Shown here: positions 46,327 through 56,700 of the stretch, one piece after another | Layout of the letters: every line of letters begins with the position of its first letter | How positions within the stretch are numbered: the first letter of the stretch is position 1 | NCBI GenBank assembly: GCA_963816315.1 | Contig: CAWFJZ010000032.1 | Location: forward strand, 1 to 64,000 | DNA: 64,000 bases | From: CADEEN01 sp963816315 | GTDB lineage: Bacteria > Pseudomonadota > Gammaproteobacteria > Burkholderiales > Burkholderiaceae_C | Direction: 5' to 3' | Position numbers and translations under genes: made by a program | Notes under the pieces: model-generated | Database searches by the model: none | What the model was told of the DNA's origin: nothing | Seen by the model: the letters and a program-made list of their open reading frames with translations, nothing else

Positions 46327-48117
46327 ATGAAGCGGCGCGACCTCCTTGCCGCCGCCGGCATCGCACCGGCCGCCGCGCTGGCGCAATCGCCCTCCGCCCC
46401 GTCGCGCAAAGTCTTGCGCGCTGCGTTCAACTTCGCCGAAACCGGGTTCGATCCGGTGCAGGTCGGCGACAACTCGTCGTTCATCGTCTGCGACCTGATC
46501 TTCGAGTCGCCGCTGACCTACGACCCGCTCGGATTGCCGCCGCGCCTTGTGCCGGCCACCGCTGCGGGCATGCCGGAGGTGTCGGCCGATTTCAAGCACT
46601 TCGTGTTCACCATCCGCCCAGGCATCTACTTCGCCGACGACCCGGTGTTCAAAGGCAAGCCGCGCGAACTCGTGGCCGCCGACTACGTGTACGCGATCAA
46701 GCGCTTCTACGACCCGGCGGTGCGCACCGAGCGCCTGTTCCTGTTCGAGAACGCAAAGCTCCTCGGCCTGTCCGAGCTGCGCAAGAAGGCACTCGAGGAT
46801 CGCACGCCCTTCCCCTACGACGTGGAGGTGCCGGGCCTGCGCGCACTCGACCGTTACCGCATCGAAGTGCGCCTGGCGCAGCCATCGCCGCGCTTCACGC
46901 AGAACTTCTCGACGCCACTGAACGTGCCCGGCATGGCGCGCGAAGCGGTCGAAGCCTATGCGAGCGATCTGATGGCGCACCCGGTGGGCACGGGCCCGTA
47001 CCGCCTGGCGCAGTGGCGGCGCAGTTCGCGCGTGGTGCTGGAACGCAACCCGACCTACCGCGAGGTACGCTTCAATGCCCAGGCGCCCGAAGGCGATGCA
47101 CAGGCGCAGGCCACCGCGCGCGCCCTCGCCGGGCGGCGGCTGCCGCTGCTCGACCGCATCGAGATCAGCGTGATCGAAGAGTCGCAGCCGCGCTGGCTGG
47201 CCTTCGTCGGCGGCGAGATCGACACCATCCGCCTGCCGCCGGCCGTGGCGCCGCTGGCGATTCCGAACAACGAACTGGCGCCCTACCTGGCCAAGCGCGG
47301 CGTCTGGATGCGGCGCACGGTCACGGCGACCGTGGCGCACACCTTCTTCAATTGCGAGGACGCGACGGTCGGCGGCACCACGCCCGACAAGGTGGCGCTG
47401 CGGCGCGCCATCGCGCTGGCGCACGACGCGCGCGACGAAGTGCGCCACATCTACAACGGCCAGGCCGTCCCCGCGCAATCGATGATGGCGCCGCACAACA
47501 TCGGCTACGACCCGGCGTTGAAGACGCACTTCTCCGACCACAGCGTGGCCCGCGCCAACGCGCTGCTGGATGTCTATGGCTACGACCGACGCGACGGCGA
47601 GGGCTTTCGCACGCTGCCCGGCGGCGCGCGCCTGGAGCTGCGCTACGCGACGCAGCAGGATCAGCGCTCGCGCAAACTGTCCGAGCTGTGGAGCAAGCAC
47701 ATGCACACGGTCGGCCTGCGCCTGCGCATCGAGATCGCGCCCTTCGGCGAGCTCATCAAGCGCTCCCTGGCCGGCCAGTTGCAGATGTGGGGCTTCACCT
47801 GGAGCAACGGCCCGGACGGCGACTTCTTCCTCGGCCTGGCCTACAGCGCCAACGTTGATCAGAGCAACGACGCGCGCTTCAAGCTGCCGGCCTTCGACGC
47901 GCTGTACGAACGCCAGCGCGTGATGCCCAACGGCCCCGAGCGCCTGGCGGTGATGCGCCAGGCCCTGAATCTGATGACGGCCTACGTGCCGTACATCCCG
48001 GCCCTGCACCCGATCGAAACCGACCTGTCGCATGCGCATGTGCGGCACCTGATCCGCCATCCGTTCAAGCCGACATGGTGGCACTTCACGGATCTGGCCG
48101 ACACGCCCCCCGCCTGA
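46327..48117 (+). CDS. ABC importer substrate-binding protein, family 5, copy 3
   Basis: Third tandem paralogue, 596 residues and intact. A twin-arginine-like signal MKRRDLLAAAGIAPAAALAQ replaces the Sec-like signals of copies 1 and 2. The body follows the same order: VLRAAFNFAETGFDPVQVGDNSSFIVCDLIFE, DYVYAIKRFYDP, HPVGTGPYRLAQWRRSSRVVLERNPTY, DKVALRRAIALAHDARDEV and YSANVDQSNDARFKLPAFDALYER. It starts 9 bases after copy 2. It probably serves the same importer with another substrate range. Confidence 0.92.
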   Translation: MKRRDLLAAAGIAPAAALAQSPSAPSRKVLRAAFNFAETGFDPVQVGDNSSFIVCDLIFESPLTYDPLGLPPRLVPATAAGMPEVSADFKHFVFTIRPGIYFADDPVFKGKPRELVAADYVYAIKRFYDPAVRTERLFLFENAKLLGLSELRKKALEDRTPFPYDVEVPGLRALDRYRIEVRLAQPSPRFTQNFSTPLNVPGMAREAVEAYASDLMAHPVGTGPYRLAQWRRSSRVVLERNPTYREVRFNAQAPEGDAQAQATARALAGRRLPLLDRIEISVIEESQPRWLAFVGGEIDTIRLPPAVAPLAIPNNELAPYLAKRGVWMRRTVTATVAHTFFNCEDATVGGTTPDKVALRRAIALAHDARDEVRHIYNGQAVPAQSMMAPHNIGYDPALKTHFSDHSVARANALLDVYGYDRRDGEGFRTLPGGARLELRYATQQDQRSRKLSELWSKHMHTVGLRLRIEIAPFGELIKRSLAGQLQMWGFTWSNGPDGDFFLGLAYSANVDQSNDARFKLPAFDALYERQRVMPNGPERLAVMRQALNLMTAYVPYIPALHPIETDLSHAHVRHLIRHPFKPTWWHFTDLADTPPA

Positions 48118-48164
48118 AACGGAAGAAGGCAGCCGCGCCGAGCGTATCCTGCTCACAGACCCGC

Positions 48165-48704
48165 ATGAGCGCCCCACCCGCCTTCCGCCAGCAACTGCTC
48201 GTCGCCATCCCGCGGCTGCGCCGCTATGCGCGCTCGCTGGTCTTCGACAGCGCCACGGCGGACGACCTGGTGCAGTCCGCGCTCGAACGTGCGCTCAACC
48301 ACTGGCGGCAGTTCGACCCGAAGCGCGACCTCGTGCTCTGGCTGCTGGCGATTGCGCACAACGCCTATCTCGACAGCCTGCGCCGCGACAAGCACCTCGA
48401 CATCGTCTCGCCCGAGCGCGTGGCCGACACGCTCGACCGCGAGCGCCGCCACGAGCCCGACATCGGCCTGCAGATGGACCTGACGGCTGCGCTGGCCCGC
48501 CTGGTGCCCGACCAGCGCAGCGCGCTGATGCTGGTCATCGTCGAGCAACTCAGTTATGCCGAAGCGGCCGAAGTGCTGCACGTGCCCGAAGGCACGGTGA
48601 TGAGCCGCGTCAGCCGCGCCCGCGTGCTGCTGCGCGGCTGGCTCGACGGCAGCGTGCAACCGGCCGCGCACATCAACAAGCCGGATTTGAGGCGGGTCAT
48701 CTGA
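48165..48704 (+). CDS. ECF-type RNA polymerase sigma factor
   Basis: A 179-residue sigma-70 family factor of the extracytoplasmic class. Region 2 reads RLRRYARSLVFDSATADDLVQSALERALNHW with the -10 recognition part LWLLAIAHNAYLDSLRR. Region 4 reads LPP-type VPDQRSALMLVIVEQLSYAEAAEVLHVPEGTVMSRVSRARVLLRGWL. The start is ATG 48165, after the last binding-protein gene. The TGA overlaps the anti-sigma ATG (TGATG), so the pair is coupled. Confidence 0.9.
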   Translation: MSAPPAFRQQLLVAIPRLRRYARSLVFDSATADDLVQSALERALNHWRQFDPKRDLVLWLLAIAHNAYLDSLRRDKHLDIVSPERVADTLDRERRHEPDIGLQMDLTAALARLVPDQRSALMLVIVEQLSYAEAAEVLHVPEGTVMSRVSRARVLLRGWLDGSVQPAAHINKPDLRRVI

Positions 48705-49519
48705 TGAACCAGCGCCCTGATTTCACCGACACCGACCTGTCTGCCTGGCTCGACGGCGAAGGCAGCGCCGACGAGCGCGCACGCATCGAAGCGCATTTGC
48801 GCAGTGACGAACAGGCGGCCGCCAAGGTGCGCCTGTGGTCGGCCGACCGCGATGCGCTGCGCGCGCGTTTCGATGCCGTGCGCGGCGAAGCCGTTCCCGA
48901 GCGACTGGCTGACACGGTGGCCAACGGCAAAGCCTGGAGCGGGCGTTGGGCGCAAGCCGCGGCGGTGGCGGCGCTGCTCGCCACCGGCGGCGTCATCGGC
49001 TCGGCGCTGACGTGGCAAGTGCAGAGCCAGCGCGTGGCCAAGGCGCAGGCCGGCACGCCGGCGGGCTGGGTGCAGCGCGCGGCCTATGCGCACAGCGTCT
49101 TCGTGCCCGAGCCGCGCCACCCGGTGGAAGTGCGCGCGCAGGAAGAACACCTGTCGCGCTGGTTGACGCGGCGCATCGACATCCCCGTCAAGCTGTTCGA
49201 CCTGCGCGACGAAGGCTTCGAGCTGATGGGCGGGCGCCTGCTGCCCGACGCCACGGGCAAGAGTGCGCAGCTGATGTACGACAACGCGCGCACCAAGGAG
49301 CGCGTCACCGTCTATCTGCGCAAGCCCGACGCCGATGCACCGACGGCCTTCCGCTATTTGCAGCAAGGCGACCTCGGCACGTTCTATTGGGTCGAGGCCG
49401 GCGCAGGCTATGCGTTGGTCGGGCCGCTGCCGAAGGAGCGGCTGCTGGCACTGGCGCAGGCGATTTATCGGCAGGGGGTGGCGCCGGCGGCGGTGCCGGC
49501 CTCCGCGCCTGCGCGCTGA
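48704..49519 (+). CDS. Membrane anti-sigma factor
   Basis: A 271-residue single-pass protein. The N-terminal cytoplasmic anti-sigma helix bundle reads FTDTDLSAWLDGEGSADERARIEAHLRSDEQAAA. It lacks the HxxxCxxC zinc motif. A transmembrane helix follows (WAQAAAVAALLATGGVIGSALTW), then a periplasmic domain (YAHSVFVPEPRHPVEV, FELMGGRLLPDATGKSAQLMY, VTVYLRK). It should hold the partner sigma factor inactive until a membrane or periplasmic stress signal arrives. Confidence 0.87.
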   Translation: MNQRPDFTDTDLSAWLDGEGSADERARIEAHLRSDEQAAAKVRLWSADRDALRARFDAVRGEAVPERLADTVANGKAWSGRWAQAAAVAALLATGGVIGSALTWQVQSQRVAKAQAGTPAGWVQRAAYAHSVFVPEPRHPVEVRAQEEHLSRWLTRRIDIPVKLFDLRDEGFELMGGRLLPDATGKSAQLMYDNARTKERVTVYLRKPDADAPTAFRYLQQGDLGTFYWVEAGAGYALVGPLPKERLLALAQAIYRQGVAPAAVPASAPAR

Positions 49520-49537
49520 AGCAACGCCACAGGCGGC

Positions 49538-50455
49538 TCATTCACTCGACTTCATCGGCATCGTGGTTCTGCAGCGCGGATAGTTCTTGCATCCCCAGAA
49601 GGCCTTGCCGGCACGCCTGGACTCGCGCTCCATCAACTTGATTCCGCAGTTCACGCAGGTGGGTCGCCAGTAGTCCCCTTCAAGCGCCACGCTCAACAGC
49701 TCCGCCTGTTGCTGCGGACTGCGCTGCGCAATCAGGTCCAGCAAGCGATCAATGTCGAGCACGTTGATGTTGTTAGCTCGGGCAAACTCAACGGCGTCAC
49801 TGCTGAAGGTCGATGTCGTGGCGAACTGCCCGCGCGCTACCGAGTGCGCCGCCATCACGCCGCGCAGCTCGCGAATCTTGTCGACGCCAACTCGTTTGCC
49901 GGTCCAGTGCTTGCACTGCACCAAGCTGACTGGCTGGCCGGGCTGGTTGCGCGAGTACAACCACACATCGACCCCCATATCGGCGCCATGCGATTGCGCC
50001 CTGGTTTCGAAACCCGCCTGCTGGAAGAGCCGCTCGACGACGGCCTCGAAACGCCGCCGCTCGATAGCGTCGAAAACCTCGGCGCCCCAATGCACCGGCG
50101 CTTCGAGGCGTGCGTTGGCAGATACCCGCTCGGCAACGTTGCGCAGCAACTCTGTGACGGTGCGATCCACAACATCGTCTCTGGTCGCGAACGGCGTCCG
50201 TGGCGGGCGAACAGGCGAAGCGGTGACACCGGTCCCGCGTACAACACTGCGGCGACGCCCGAGCCAGACCAAGCCGCCGCCCAGCACAAGCAACAACAGT
50301 CCCAACGGCAACAGCGCCTTGACGACGCCACCCATCATCAGCGTGTCGCCGAAGAACAGGCTGGTCACAGTGATCGCCAAACCAATCAACAGAAGGCGCG
50401 CAGCCGCGTCAAACAGTTCCTCTTTGGCGCTCGCTTTCCTGCTGCGGCGGCTCAT
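49538..50455 (-). CDS. Membrane-anchored Mrr-type restriction endonuclease with zinc finger
   Basis: A 305-residue protein. There are two transmembrane helices near residues 18-60 (LLLIGLAITVTSLFFG, LLPLGLLLLVLGGGLVWLG). A PD-(D/E)XK nuclease domain of the Mrr_cat type spans ~125-240: FEAVVERLFQQAGFETRAQSHGADMGVDVWL with catalytic Asp, then SLVQCKHWTGKRVGVDKIRELRGVM with the QxK pair. A C-terminal topoisomerase-type zinc ribbon reads PTCVNCGIKLMERESRRAGKAFWGCKNYPRC. No methylase is adjacent, as expected for Mrr-like modification-dependent or repair nucleases. Membrane tethering suggests action on incoming DNA. Confidence 0.85.
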   Translation of the reverse strand: MSRRSRKASAKEELFDAAARLLLIGLAITVTSLFFGDTLMMGGVVKALLPLGLLLLVLGGGLVWLGRRRSVVRGTGVTASPVRPPRTPFATRDDVVDRTVTELLRNVAERVSANARLEAPVHWGAEVFDAIERRRFEAVVERLFQQAGFETRAQSHGADMGVDVWLYSRNQPGQPVSLVQCKHWTGKRVGVDKIRELRGVMAAHSVARGQFATTSTFSSDAVEFARANNINVLDIDRLLDLIAQRSPQQQAELLSVALEGDYWRPTCVNCGIKLMERESRRAGKAFWGCKNYPRCRTTMPMKSSE

Positions 50456-50505
50456 GACTCAGCGCCCATTGCCCTCACCCTCTCGATGCCTTCTGCAAGC
50501 CTATT

Positions 50506-51018
50506 TTAGGGAAGGAGGTAAAGCCAGTCACCCACTTGCACATCCATCGCCGTGGCCTGCGCCGCATCGGCACGGGCAAACCCCAGCCTCTCGAGCAGTC
50601 GCCACGAGCGTTCGTTGCGCCGGTCCACCGTGGCCATGCATTGCGTGACGGCGTAGTGCGCGATCAGGTGCTCGATCATGGCCCGCGTGGCTTCGGTGGC
50701 GATGCCTTGGCCCGACTGCGCATGCGCCACCTGGTACGCGACCCAGGCGCGGCGGTCCACCTGCACCGTGGCTTGCACGAAGCCGATGGCATCGCCTTCG
50801 CCCAGCACGATGGCCCAGTTGAGCCAGTGCTCGCGTCCATCGCCCGAGCGGCGTGATTCGAGTTTGCGGTAACGCTCGCGCAAGGCTTCGAGCGACGCCG
50901 GCGCACCATGGTCCAGATACTCGAACTGGAGCGGATCGCACAGCATCGGGTACAGCGCATCGGCATGCGCGGCCACGAGCGGCTCCAGCACGAGGCGTTG
51001 TGTGTGCAGTGTTTGCAT
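50506..51018 (-). CDS. GNAT-family N-acetyltransferase
   Basis: A 170-residue RimJ/RimL-like acetyltransferase. It has TLHTQRLVLEPLVAAHADALYPMLCDPLQFEYL, WAIVLGEGDAIGFVQATV, the acetyl-CoA binding segment AQSGQGIATEATRAMIEHLI and VDRRNERSWRLLERLGFARAD. The start is ATG 51018, where family similarity begins. The acceptor (protein or small molecule) is unknown. Confidence 0.82.
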   Translation of the reverse strand: MQTLHTQRLVLEPLVAAHADALYPMLCDPLQFEYLDHGAPASLEALRERYRKLESRRSGDGREHWLNWAIVLGEGDAIGFVQATVQVDRRAWVAYQVAHAQSGQGIATEATRAMIEHLIAHYAVTQCMATVDRRNERSWRLLERLGFARADAAQATAMDVQVGDWLYLLP

Positions 51019-51051
51019 CGCTGCGCATTGTGTGCTCCCTAGAATGCCGCG

Positions 51052-52650
51052 ATGCCCCTGACCGACACCGCCGCCGTGGCGCACCGCCCGCACCGTTTCG
51101 CCGCCTGGCAGCGCGCTGTCGTCGTCGTCGTGCTCGGCTTCGCGTCGGGCTTGCCGCTGGCACTCACCGGCCAGGCGATGCAGGCCTGGCTGTCGATGGA
51201 AGGGCTCGATGTGGCCACCATCGGATTCCTCTCGCTGGTCGGCCTGCCCTACACCTTCAAGTTCTTGTGGGCGCCGTTGATGGACCGCTTCGACCTGCCG
51301 TGGCTCGGCCGGCGGCGCGGCTGGCTGGTGTTGACGCAGCTCGCGCTGGCCGTGGCGCTGTTCGTGCTCGCCGGCGTGTCGCCGAAGGGCGCGACGCAGG
51401 CCTTTGCGCTGATGGCCGTCGCCGTGGCTTTCATCTCGGCGTCGCAGGACGTGGTCATCGACGCCTACCGCACCGACATGCTGCCCGCGGCCGAGCGCGG
51501 CATCGGCGCGTCGCTGAACATCGCCGGCTACCGCATGGCGATGATCCTGTCGGGCGGCATCGCGCTGATCTGGACCGACGCGCAGCAGGGCGGCGGCTGG
51601 AGCTGGCCCGACGTCTATCGCTTCATGGCCTGGTTGATGGTCGGCGCGGCGGTGTTGTCGGCGACGCTGCTGCCGCGATTGAACGTGGCCGCGGCGCCGC
51701 AGAGCGTGCCGCGCAACGACCTGATCGGCTTCGTCGCCGTGATCGCCGCGGTGGCCGCGGGCTACCTCGTCACCGACCGCCTCGTCGCGCCGGCGATGCA
51801 TTCGCTGCTGGCGCCGCTGTGGCAGGGCAGCACGCTGAGCGCGAATCTGCAGGGCCGCTGGGCCGATCTGGCGGCGCTGCTCGCCGGCATCGCGATCACG
51901 CTGCCGCTGGCGGCGTTTGCCGCGCGGCGCGCCAAGTTCGAGACGCTGCTGTCGGGCTTGTCGAACTACTTCAGCACGAAGGGCGCGGCGGCGTTTCTGA
52001 TCCTGATCGTGCTCTACAAACTCGGCGACGCTTTTGCCGGCTCGCTGATGACGCCGTTTCTGCTCAAGGCGATGGCGTATTCGCCGGCCGAAGTCGGCGT
52101 CGTCAACAAGGTGCTCGGCCTGTGGCTGACGATCGCCGGCGCGCTGATGGGCGGCGCGCTGATGATCAAGCTCGGCCTGTGGCGCTCGCTGATGCTGTTC
52201 GGCGTGTTGCAGATGGCGAGCAACCTCGCCTTCTGGTGGCTGGCCGTCGGCGGCAAGGGCACGATGGGCGCGCTGACGATTCCGGCGTTCGACTGGCAGT
52301 TCGTGCAGCTCGCGTCACCCACGCCGGTCGATGGCGCGCTGCTGATGGCGGTGGCGGTGGAGAACCTCACCGGCGGCATGGGCACCGCGGCCTTCGTCGC
52401 CTTCCTGATGAGCCTGACCAACCAGCGCTTCACCGCCACGCAGTTCGCGCTGCTGTCGGCGTTTGCGTCGATCGGCCGCGTCTGGGTCGGGCCGCTGGCG
52501 GGTGTGCTGGCCGAGAGCATCGGCTGGCCGACGTTCTTCATCGTGTCCACCGTGGCCGCGGTGCCCGCGTTGGCGCTGCTCTGGTGGCTGCGGGCGAGCG
52601 TGCGCGCGCTCGACCACAATCCTTCGACGGTGTCTGCAGAGGAGTCGTGA
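51052..52650 (+). CDS. ampG: MFS permease, AmpG-type muropeptide transporter
   Basis: A 532-residue major facilitator protein. AmpG features are VVVVLGFASGLPLALTGQAMQAWLSMEGLDVATIGFLSLVGLPYTFKFLWAPLMDRF, SASQDVVIDAYRTDMLPAAERGIGASLNIAGYRMAMILSGG and, in the second half, YKLGDAFAGSLMTPFLLKAMAYSPAEVGVVNK and GGMGTAAFVAFLMSLTNQRFTATQFALLSA. AmpG brings anhydromuropeptides into the cytoplasm for cell-wall recycling and beta-lactamase induction. The gene is divergent from the acetyltransferase and next to an M48 protease. Confidence 0.86.
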   Translation: MPLTDTAAVAHRPHRFAAWQRAVVVVVLGFASGLPLALTGQAMQAWLSMEGLDVATIGFLSLVGLPYTFKFLWAPLMDRFDLPWLGRRRGWLVLTQLALAVALFVLAGVSPKGATQAFALMAVAVAFISASQDVVIDAYRTDMLPAAERGIGASLNIAGYRMAMILSGGIALIWTDAQQGGGWSWPDVYRFMAWLMVGAAVLSATLLPRLNVAAAPQSVPRNDLIGFVAVIAAVAAGYLVTDRLVAPAMHSLLAPLWQGSTLSANLQGRWADLAALLAGIAITLPLAAFAARRAKFETLLSGLSNYFSTKGAAAFLILIVLYKLGDAFAGSLMTPFLLKAMAYSPAEVGVVNKVLGLWLTIAGALMGGALMIKLGLWRSLMLFGVLQMASNLAFWWLAVGGKGTMGALTIPAFDWQFVQLASPTPVDGALLMAVAVENLTGGMGTAAFVAFLMSLTNQRFTATQFALLSAFASIGRVWVGPLAGVLAESIGWPTFFIVSTVAAVPALALLWWLRASVRALDHNPSTVSAEES

Positions 52651-52688
52651 CCATGGTCGTTGATGATGATGTTTCCTGCTCGTGCCCG

Positions 52689-53580
52689 ATGCACCTGCTG
52701 CGCTCGCGGCGTCTGTTCACCAGCCTGCTCGCCGGCGCGGCGTTGCCGGTGTGGGCGCAGCAGGACAAGAAGCGCTGCCGCCGACGAAGGTGTGAAGCGC
52801 GACGTCGGCAAGGAAAGCAAGTTCACCAAGCTCATCTCGGCTGAACAGATGGAAGGCGCGGCGCAGAAGCAGTACGCGCAGATGCTGACGCAAGCGCAGC
52901 AGCAACGCGCGCTGGCGCCGGACAGCCACCCGCAGGTCGAGCGCCTGCGCTACATCGCGCAGCGCCTGATCCCGGCCACCGAGGGCTGGAACTCGCGCGC
53001 CAAGCAGTGGAAGTGGGAGGTCAACCTGCTCGGCAGCAAGGACCTGAACGCGTTCTGCATGCCCGGCGGCAAGATCGCCTTCTACTTCGGCATCCTGTCG
53101 CAGCTGCAACTGAGCGACGACGAAGTGGCGACGATCATGGGCCACGAGATGGCGCATGCGCTGCGCGAACACGCCCGCGAGCGCATGGGCAAGACGGCGG
53201 CCACGCGCCTGGGCGCCGGCGCGCTGTCGGCGCTGCTCGGCCTGGGCAACGTCGGCGACGCCGCGTTGAACATGGGCGCGCAGATGCTGACGCTCAAGTT
53301 CAGCCGCGAAGACGAAAGCGAAGCCGACATCGTCGGCATGGACCTCGCCGCCCGCGCCGGCTACGACCCCGCCGCCGGCGTGACGCTGTGGCAGAAGATG
53401 ATGGCCGCGGCCAAAGGCGCGCCGCCGCAGTTCATGTCCACGCATCCGGCGGGCGAAACGCGCATCCGGGACATCGAAGGCAAGCTGGGCAAGGTGCAGC
53501 CCATCTACTCGCGGGCGGCGAAGCCGGAGCGCAAGTTCGCGCCGCCGGCCAAGGCGGAGGCGGCGGCGCCGAAGAAGTAG
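52689..53580 (+). CDS. M48-family zinc metallopeptidase (one frameshift in the signal region)
   Basis: Periplasmic protease of the YcaL/BepA type. Start ATG 52689 gives the signal MHLLRSRRLFTSLLAGAALPVWA. An extra base near 52775 shifts the frame right after it (QDKK then AAADEGVKRDVGK). The body has LGSKDLNAFCMPGGKIAFYFGIL, the zinc site IMGHEMAHALREHARERMG (HExxH), and the third ligand in FSREDESEADIVGMDLAARAGYDP, ending STHPAGETRIRDIEGKL. About 296 residues when corrected. Likely role in envelope protein quality control. Confidence 0.88.
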
Positions 53581-53705
53581 TTTTGTTTGCCGCAGGGCCA
53601 ATGCGTTGCTGCTCGCAGCGCCGGCCTGGGATCAGAATCGCCAGGCAGTCCAACGAAAGGGCCTGCCGTGATCCTGCGCCTGCGCTGCAACGCGAGGCCT
53701 GCGCC

Positions 53706-56700
53706 ATGAGCGGCGAGGTGGCGCCGACGCCGCCGGCGCCTGCGGGGCGCCCGGCGCAGCGTCGTCAATACCTGACGATGCTGTTCGCTGACCTGAGCGA
53801 CTCGACCCGCCTCGGCGCGAGCATGGAAGCCGAGCTGTATGCAGCCCTGCTGCAAGAGTTGCATCAGCTCTACCACGATGGCGTCGCACGCTACGGCGGC
53901 CAAGTGGTGCGCATGCAGGGCGACGGCATGTTGGCCGTGTTCGGCCTCGGCGAGCCGAGCGAGGATGACGGCCGGCGCGCCACGGAGGCCGCGCTCGCGC
54001 TGCACACCGCCGTCAAGGCGCTGGCGACTCGCCACCGCGGGGATCTCGCACCGGGTTTGAATCTGCACAGCGGCATTCACGCCGGTTTGGTCTTGGTCAG
54101 CGAGGGCGACATGTTGCGCGGCCGTGTCGATCTGATGGGTCACGCGCCCAATGTCGCCGCCAAGCTGGCCGACGCCGCCAGGCAGGACGAGATCCTGGTC
54201 AGCGAGGGCACGCTGGGGCCGCACGCCCACCGTTTCCGCGTCAGCGAGCGCAGCACGCTGAGTCCCGGCGGCGGCGACGCGCGGCTCTCGGTGCTGCGCG
54301 TGTCGGGTCTGGCGAGCAACGCCGACCGGTCGCTGGCAGGCCAGGTCGTGGGTCAACTGATCGGGCGCGAGCGTGAACTTGCCGACCTGCTGGCTGCGCT
54401 CGAGGCCGCGCGCGGCGGCACACCGGGCCGCATCGCGTTGCAAGGGCCGGCCGGCGTCGGCAAGTCGCGCTTGGCGCAGGCTTTTCTCGAGCAGTGCGCC
54501 GCGGCCGGCTGCACAGTGTTGCAAGGGGCCTGTGACGGCGTCGCATCGGGCAGCCCGCTGGGGCCCTTCGTGCAAATGCTGCGCACCTGCCTTGCGATGC
54601 CACAACAACAGCCGGCCAGCGAGGGCTTTGATGCGGCGGCCGGCGCGCTGGCCCGCCTGGGCATCGACGCGGCCAGCGAGCGCGCGGCGTGGGTTCAGTT
54701 GCTCGGCGCCGGCGATGGCCGCAGCGATGCCACGGTGCCGCCCAGCGCCCTGGTGGCCGCGCTGCTGCGGCTGACGCAGGCCCTTGCGGCCAGCGCACCG
54801 GTGGTGATGTTCATCGACGATTGGCACTGGGCCGACGATGCGAGCCACCACCTGCTGAGCCTGTTGTGCTCGGCGCCGAAGGCGTCGCGCCCCAGGCTGC
54901 TGCTGGTGCTCGCCGCCCGGGGCTTCAGCACGCAAGACATCGGCCTGCTCGAAGCCTTCGAGCCGATCGAGTTGCAGCCGCTCGATGACGAAGCGACGGC
55001 GCGCTGCGTCGGCCAGTTGATGCCCCAGGCCAACCCGCTGCAGGCCGCCGAGGTTTGCCGCTACGCCGGCGGCAACCCGCTGTTCATCGAGGAGCTGTGT
55101 CACCGGCTGTCCCGCGGCGGCGCCATCGTCGCGTCGCGCGGCAACTCCGAAGACGCTGCCTGGCTCGATCTGCTGATCGAGTCGCGCGTGGCCCGGCTGC
55201 CCGACAGGCTGGCGGTGCTGGTGCGCAGCGCGGCGGTGCTCGGCTTCACCATGCCGGTGTGGCTGTTCGAACAGATCACTCAGTGCCGCGCCGACAGCGA
55301 TGCGGTGCGCGCGCTGGCGCAGCAGGACCTGTTGTTCCCCGGCGAGCAACCCGAGACGCTTCGCTTCAAGCACGCCATCGCGCGCGACGCGATCTACCGC
55401 TCGGTGGGGCTGCACCAGCGCCGGGCGCTGCATCTGGCGGCAGCCACGGCGCTGCTGCAACGCAGCAGCACGTCGGCCGAACGCGAAGACGCCAGCGAGG
55501 CTCTGGCGTACCACTATGCCGCTGCCGGCGATGCGCAGCGTGCGGCTGACTTCGCCGTGCTGGCCGCGCAGCGGGCGATGCGTGCGTCGGCATTGGACCG
55601 CGCGCAAGCGCAGTTCCGCGCCGCGCTCGGTGCCCTCGACGGCCTCGACGTCAACCCCGACATGGCGCGGCAATGGGACCTCGCTGCGCAAGGCCTGGGC
55701 CTGGCTTGCGTCTTCGACCCTTCGAGCACCGACCTGCCTTGGTTCGACCGCGCCATCGAGCTGGCGCGCGGAGCCGCCGACCCGCCACGGCTGGCGCGTG
55801 CGCTCTATTGGCGCGCCTACATCGACTACGCCTTGGGCAACCAACGTCAGGCCGTGCAGGGTGCGCGCACCGCCTTGCAGGCCGCCGCCGATTGCGGCGA
55901 TGCGAGGTTGCATGTGCAGCTTCAGGCCACGCTCGGCCAGGCCCTGGTGGCCGCAGGCCGCAACGACGAAGCGCTGCCCTGGCTCGAGCGCGCCGTGGCC
56001 GTCAAGCGCGAACACCGCAGCGGCAAGGGCGCTGCGGTCGGGCTGGTCTATTCGCTGATCACCCTCGGCCACGCGCAAGCCGACCTGGGCCGTTTCGCCG
56101 AGGCCCAGACCGGCTTCGACGAAGCTTTTGCCCTGGTCGGCGGCGTGCCGCACGAGGTCATGGCCTCGGCCAAGGGCCTCTATGCCGCGGTCCTGCTCTG
56201 GCAGGGCCGTTGGGCCGAAGCGCAGGAGGCTGCGACGCAGGCCTATCGGATCGGCCAGCAGGTGCGCAGCCTGTTCACCTTGAGCATGGGCCGCGCGGCG
56301 GCAGCCTATGCGCGCTGGAAAGCGCAGGGCGAGGCCGCGGCGATCACGGAGTTGCAGGAGGCCACGGCGTGGCTGGTGCCGCGCGGCAACCGACTCTTCA
56401 GCTCACTCAACCACGGCTGGCTGGCCGACGCGCTGGCGCATGCCGGCCAGCGGCAGGCGGCGCGCCACCATGCCGCGCAGGCCTTGCAGCGCGCACGTCA
56501 GCTCGACCCGCTGGGCGCGCCGCTGGCCTGCCGCGCCATGGCCGCACTCGCCGCGCGCGAAGGCGATGCCGCTGCCGTGCAGCGCTGGCTGCGCCGCGCC
56601 GGGCGTTGCGCGCAGGCGCGCGGCTCGCTGCATGAGCTGGCGAGCAACCGCTGGTGCGAGGCCCAGGCGCTGGCGCAGTTGGGCCAGCCGGCGGCCGCGC

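Noticed and set aside
53505..56153. Long minus-strand frame opposite the cyclase gene
   Set aside because: Arg/His/Gln-rich and without motifs; antisense shadow of a gene with clear cyclase and ATPase motifs.
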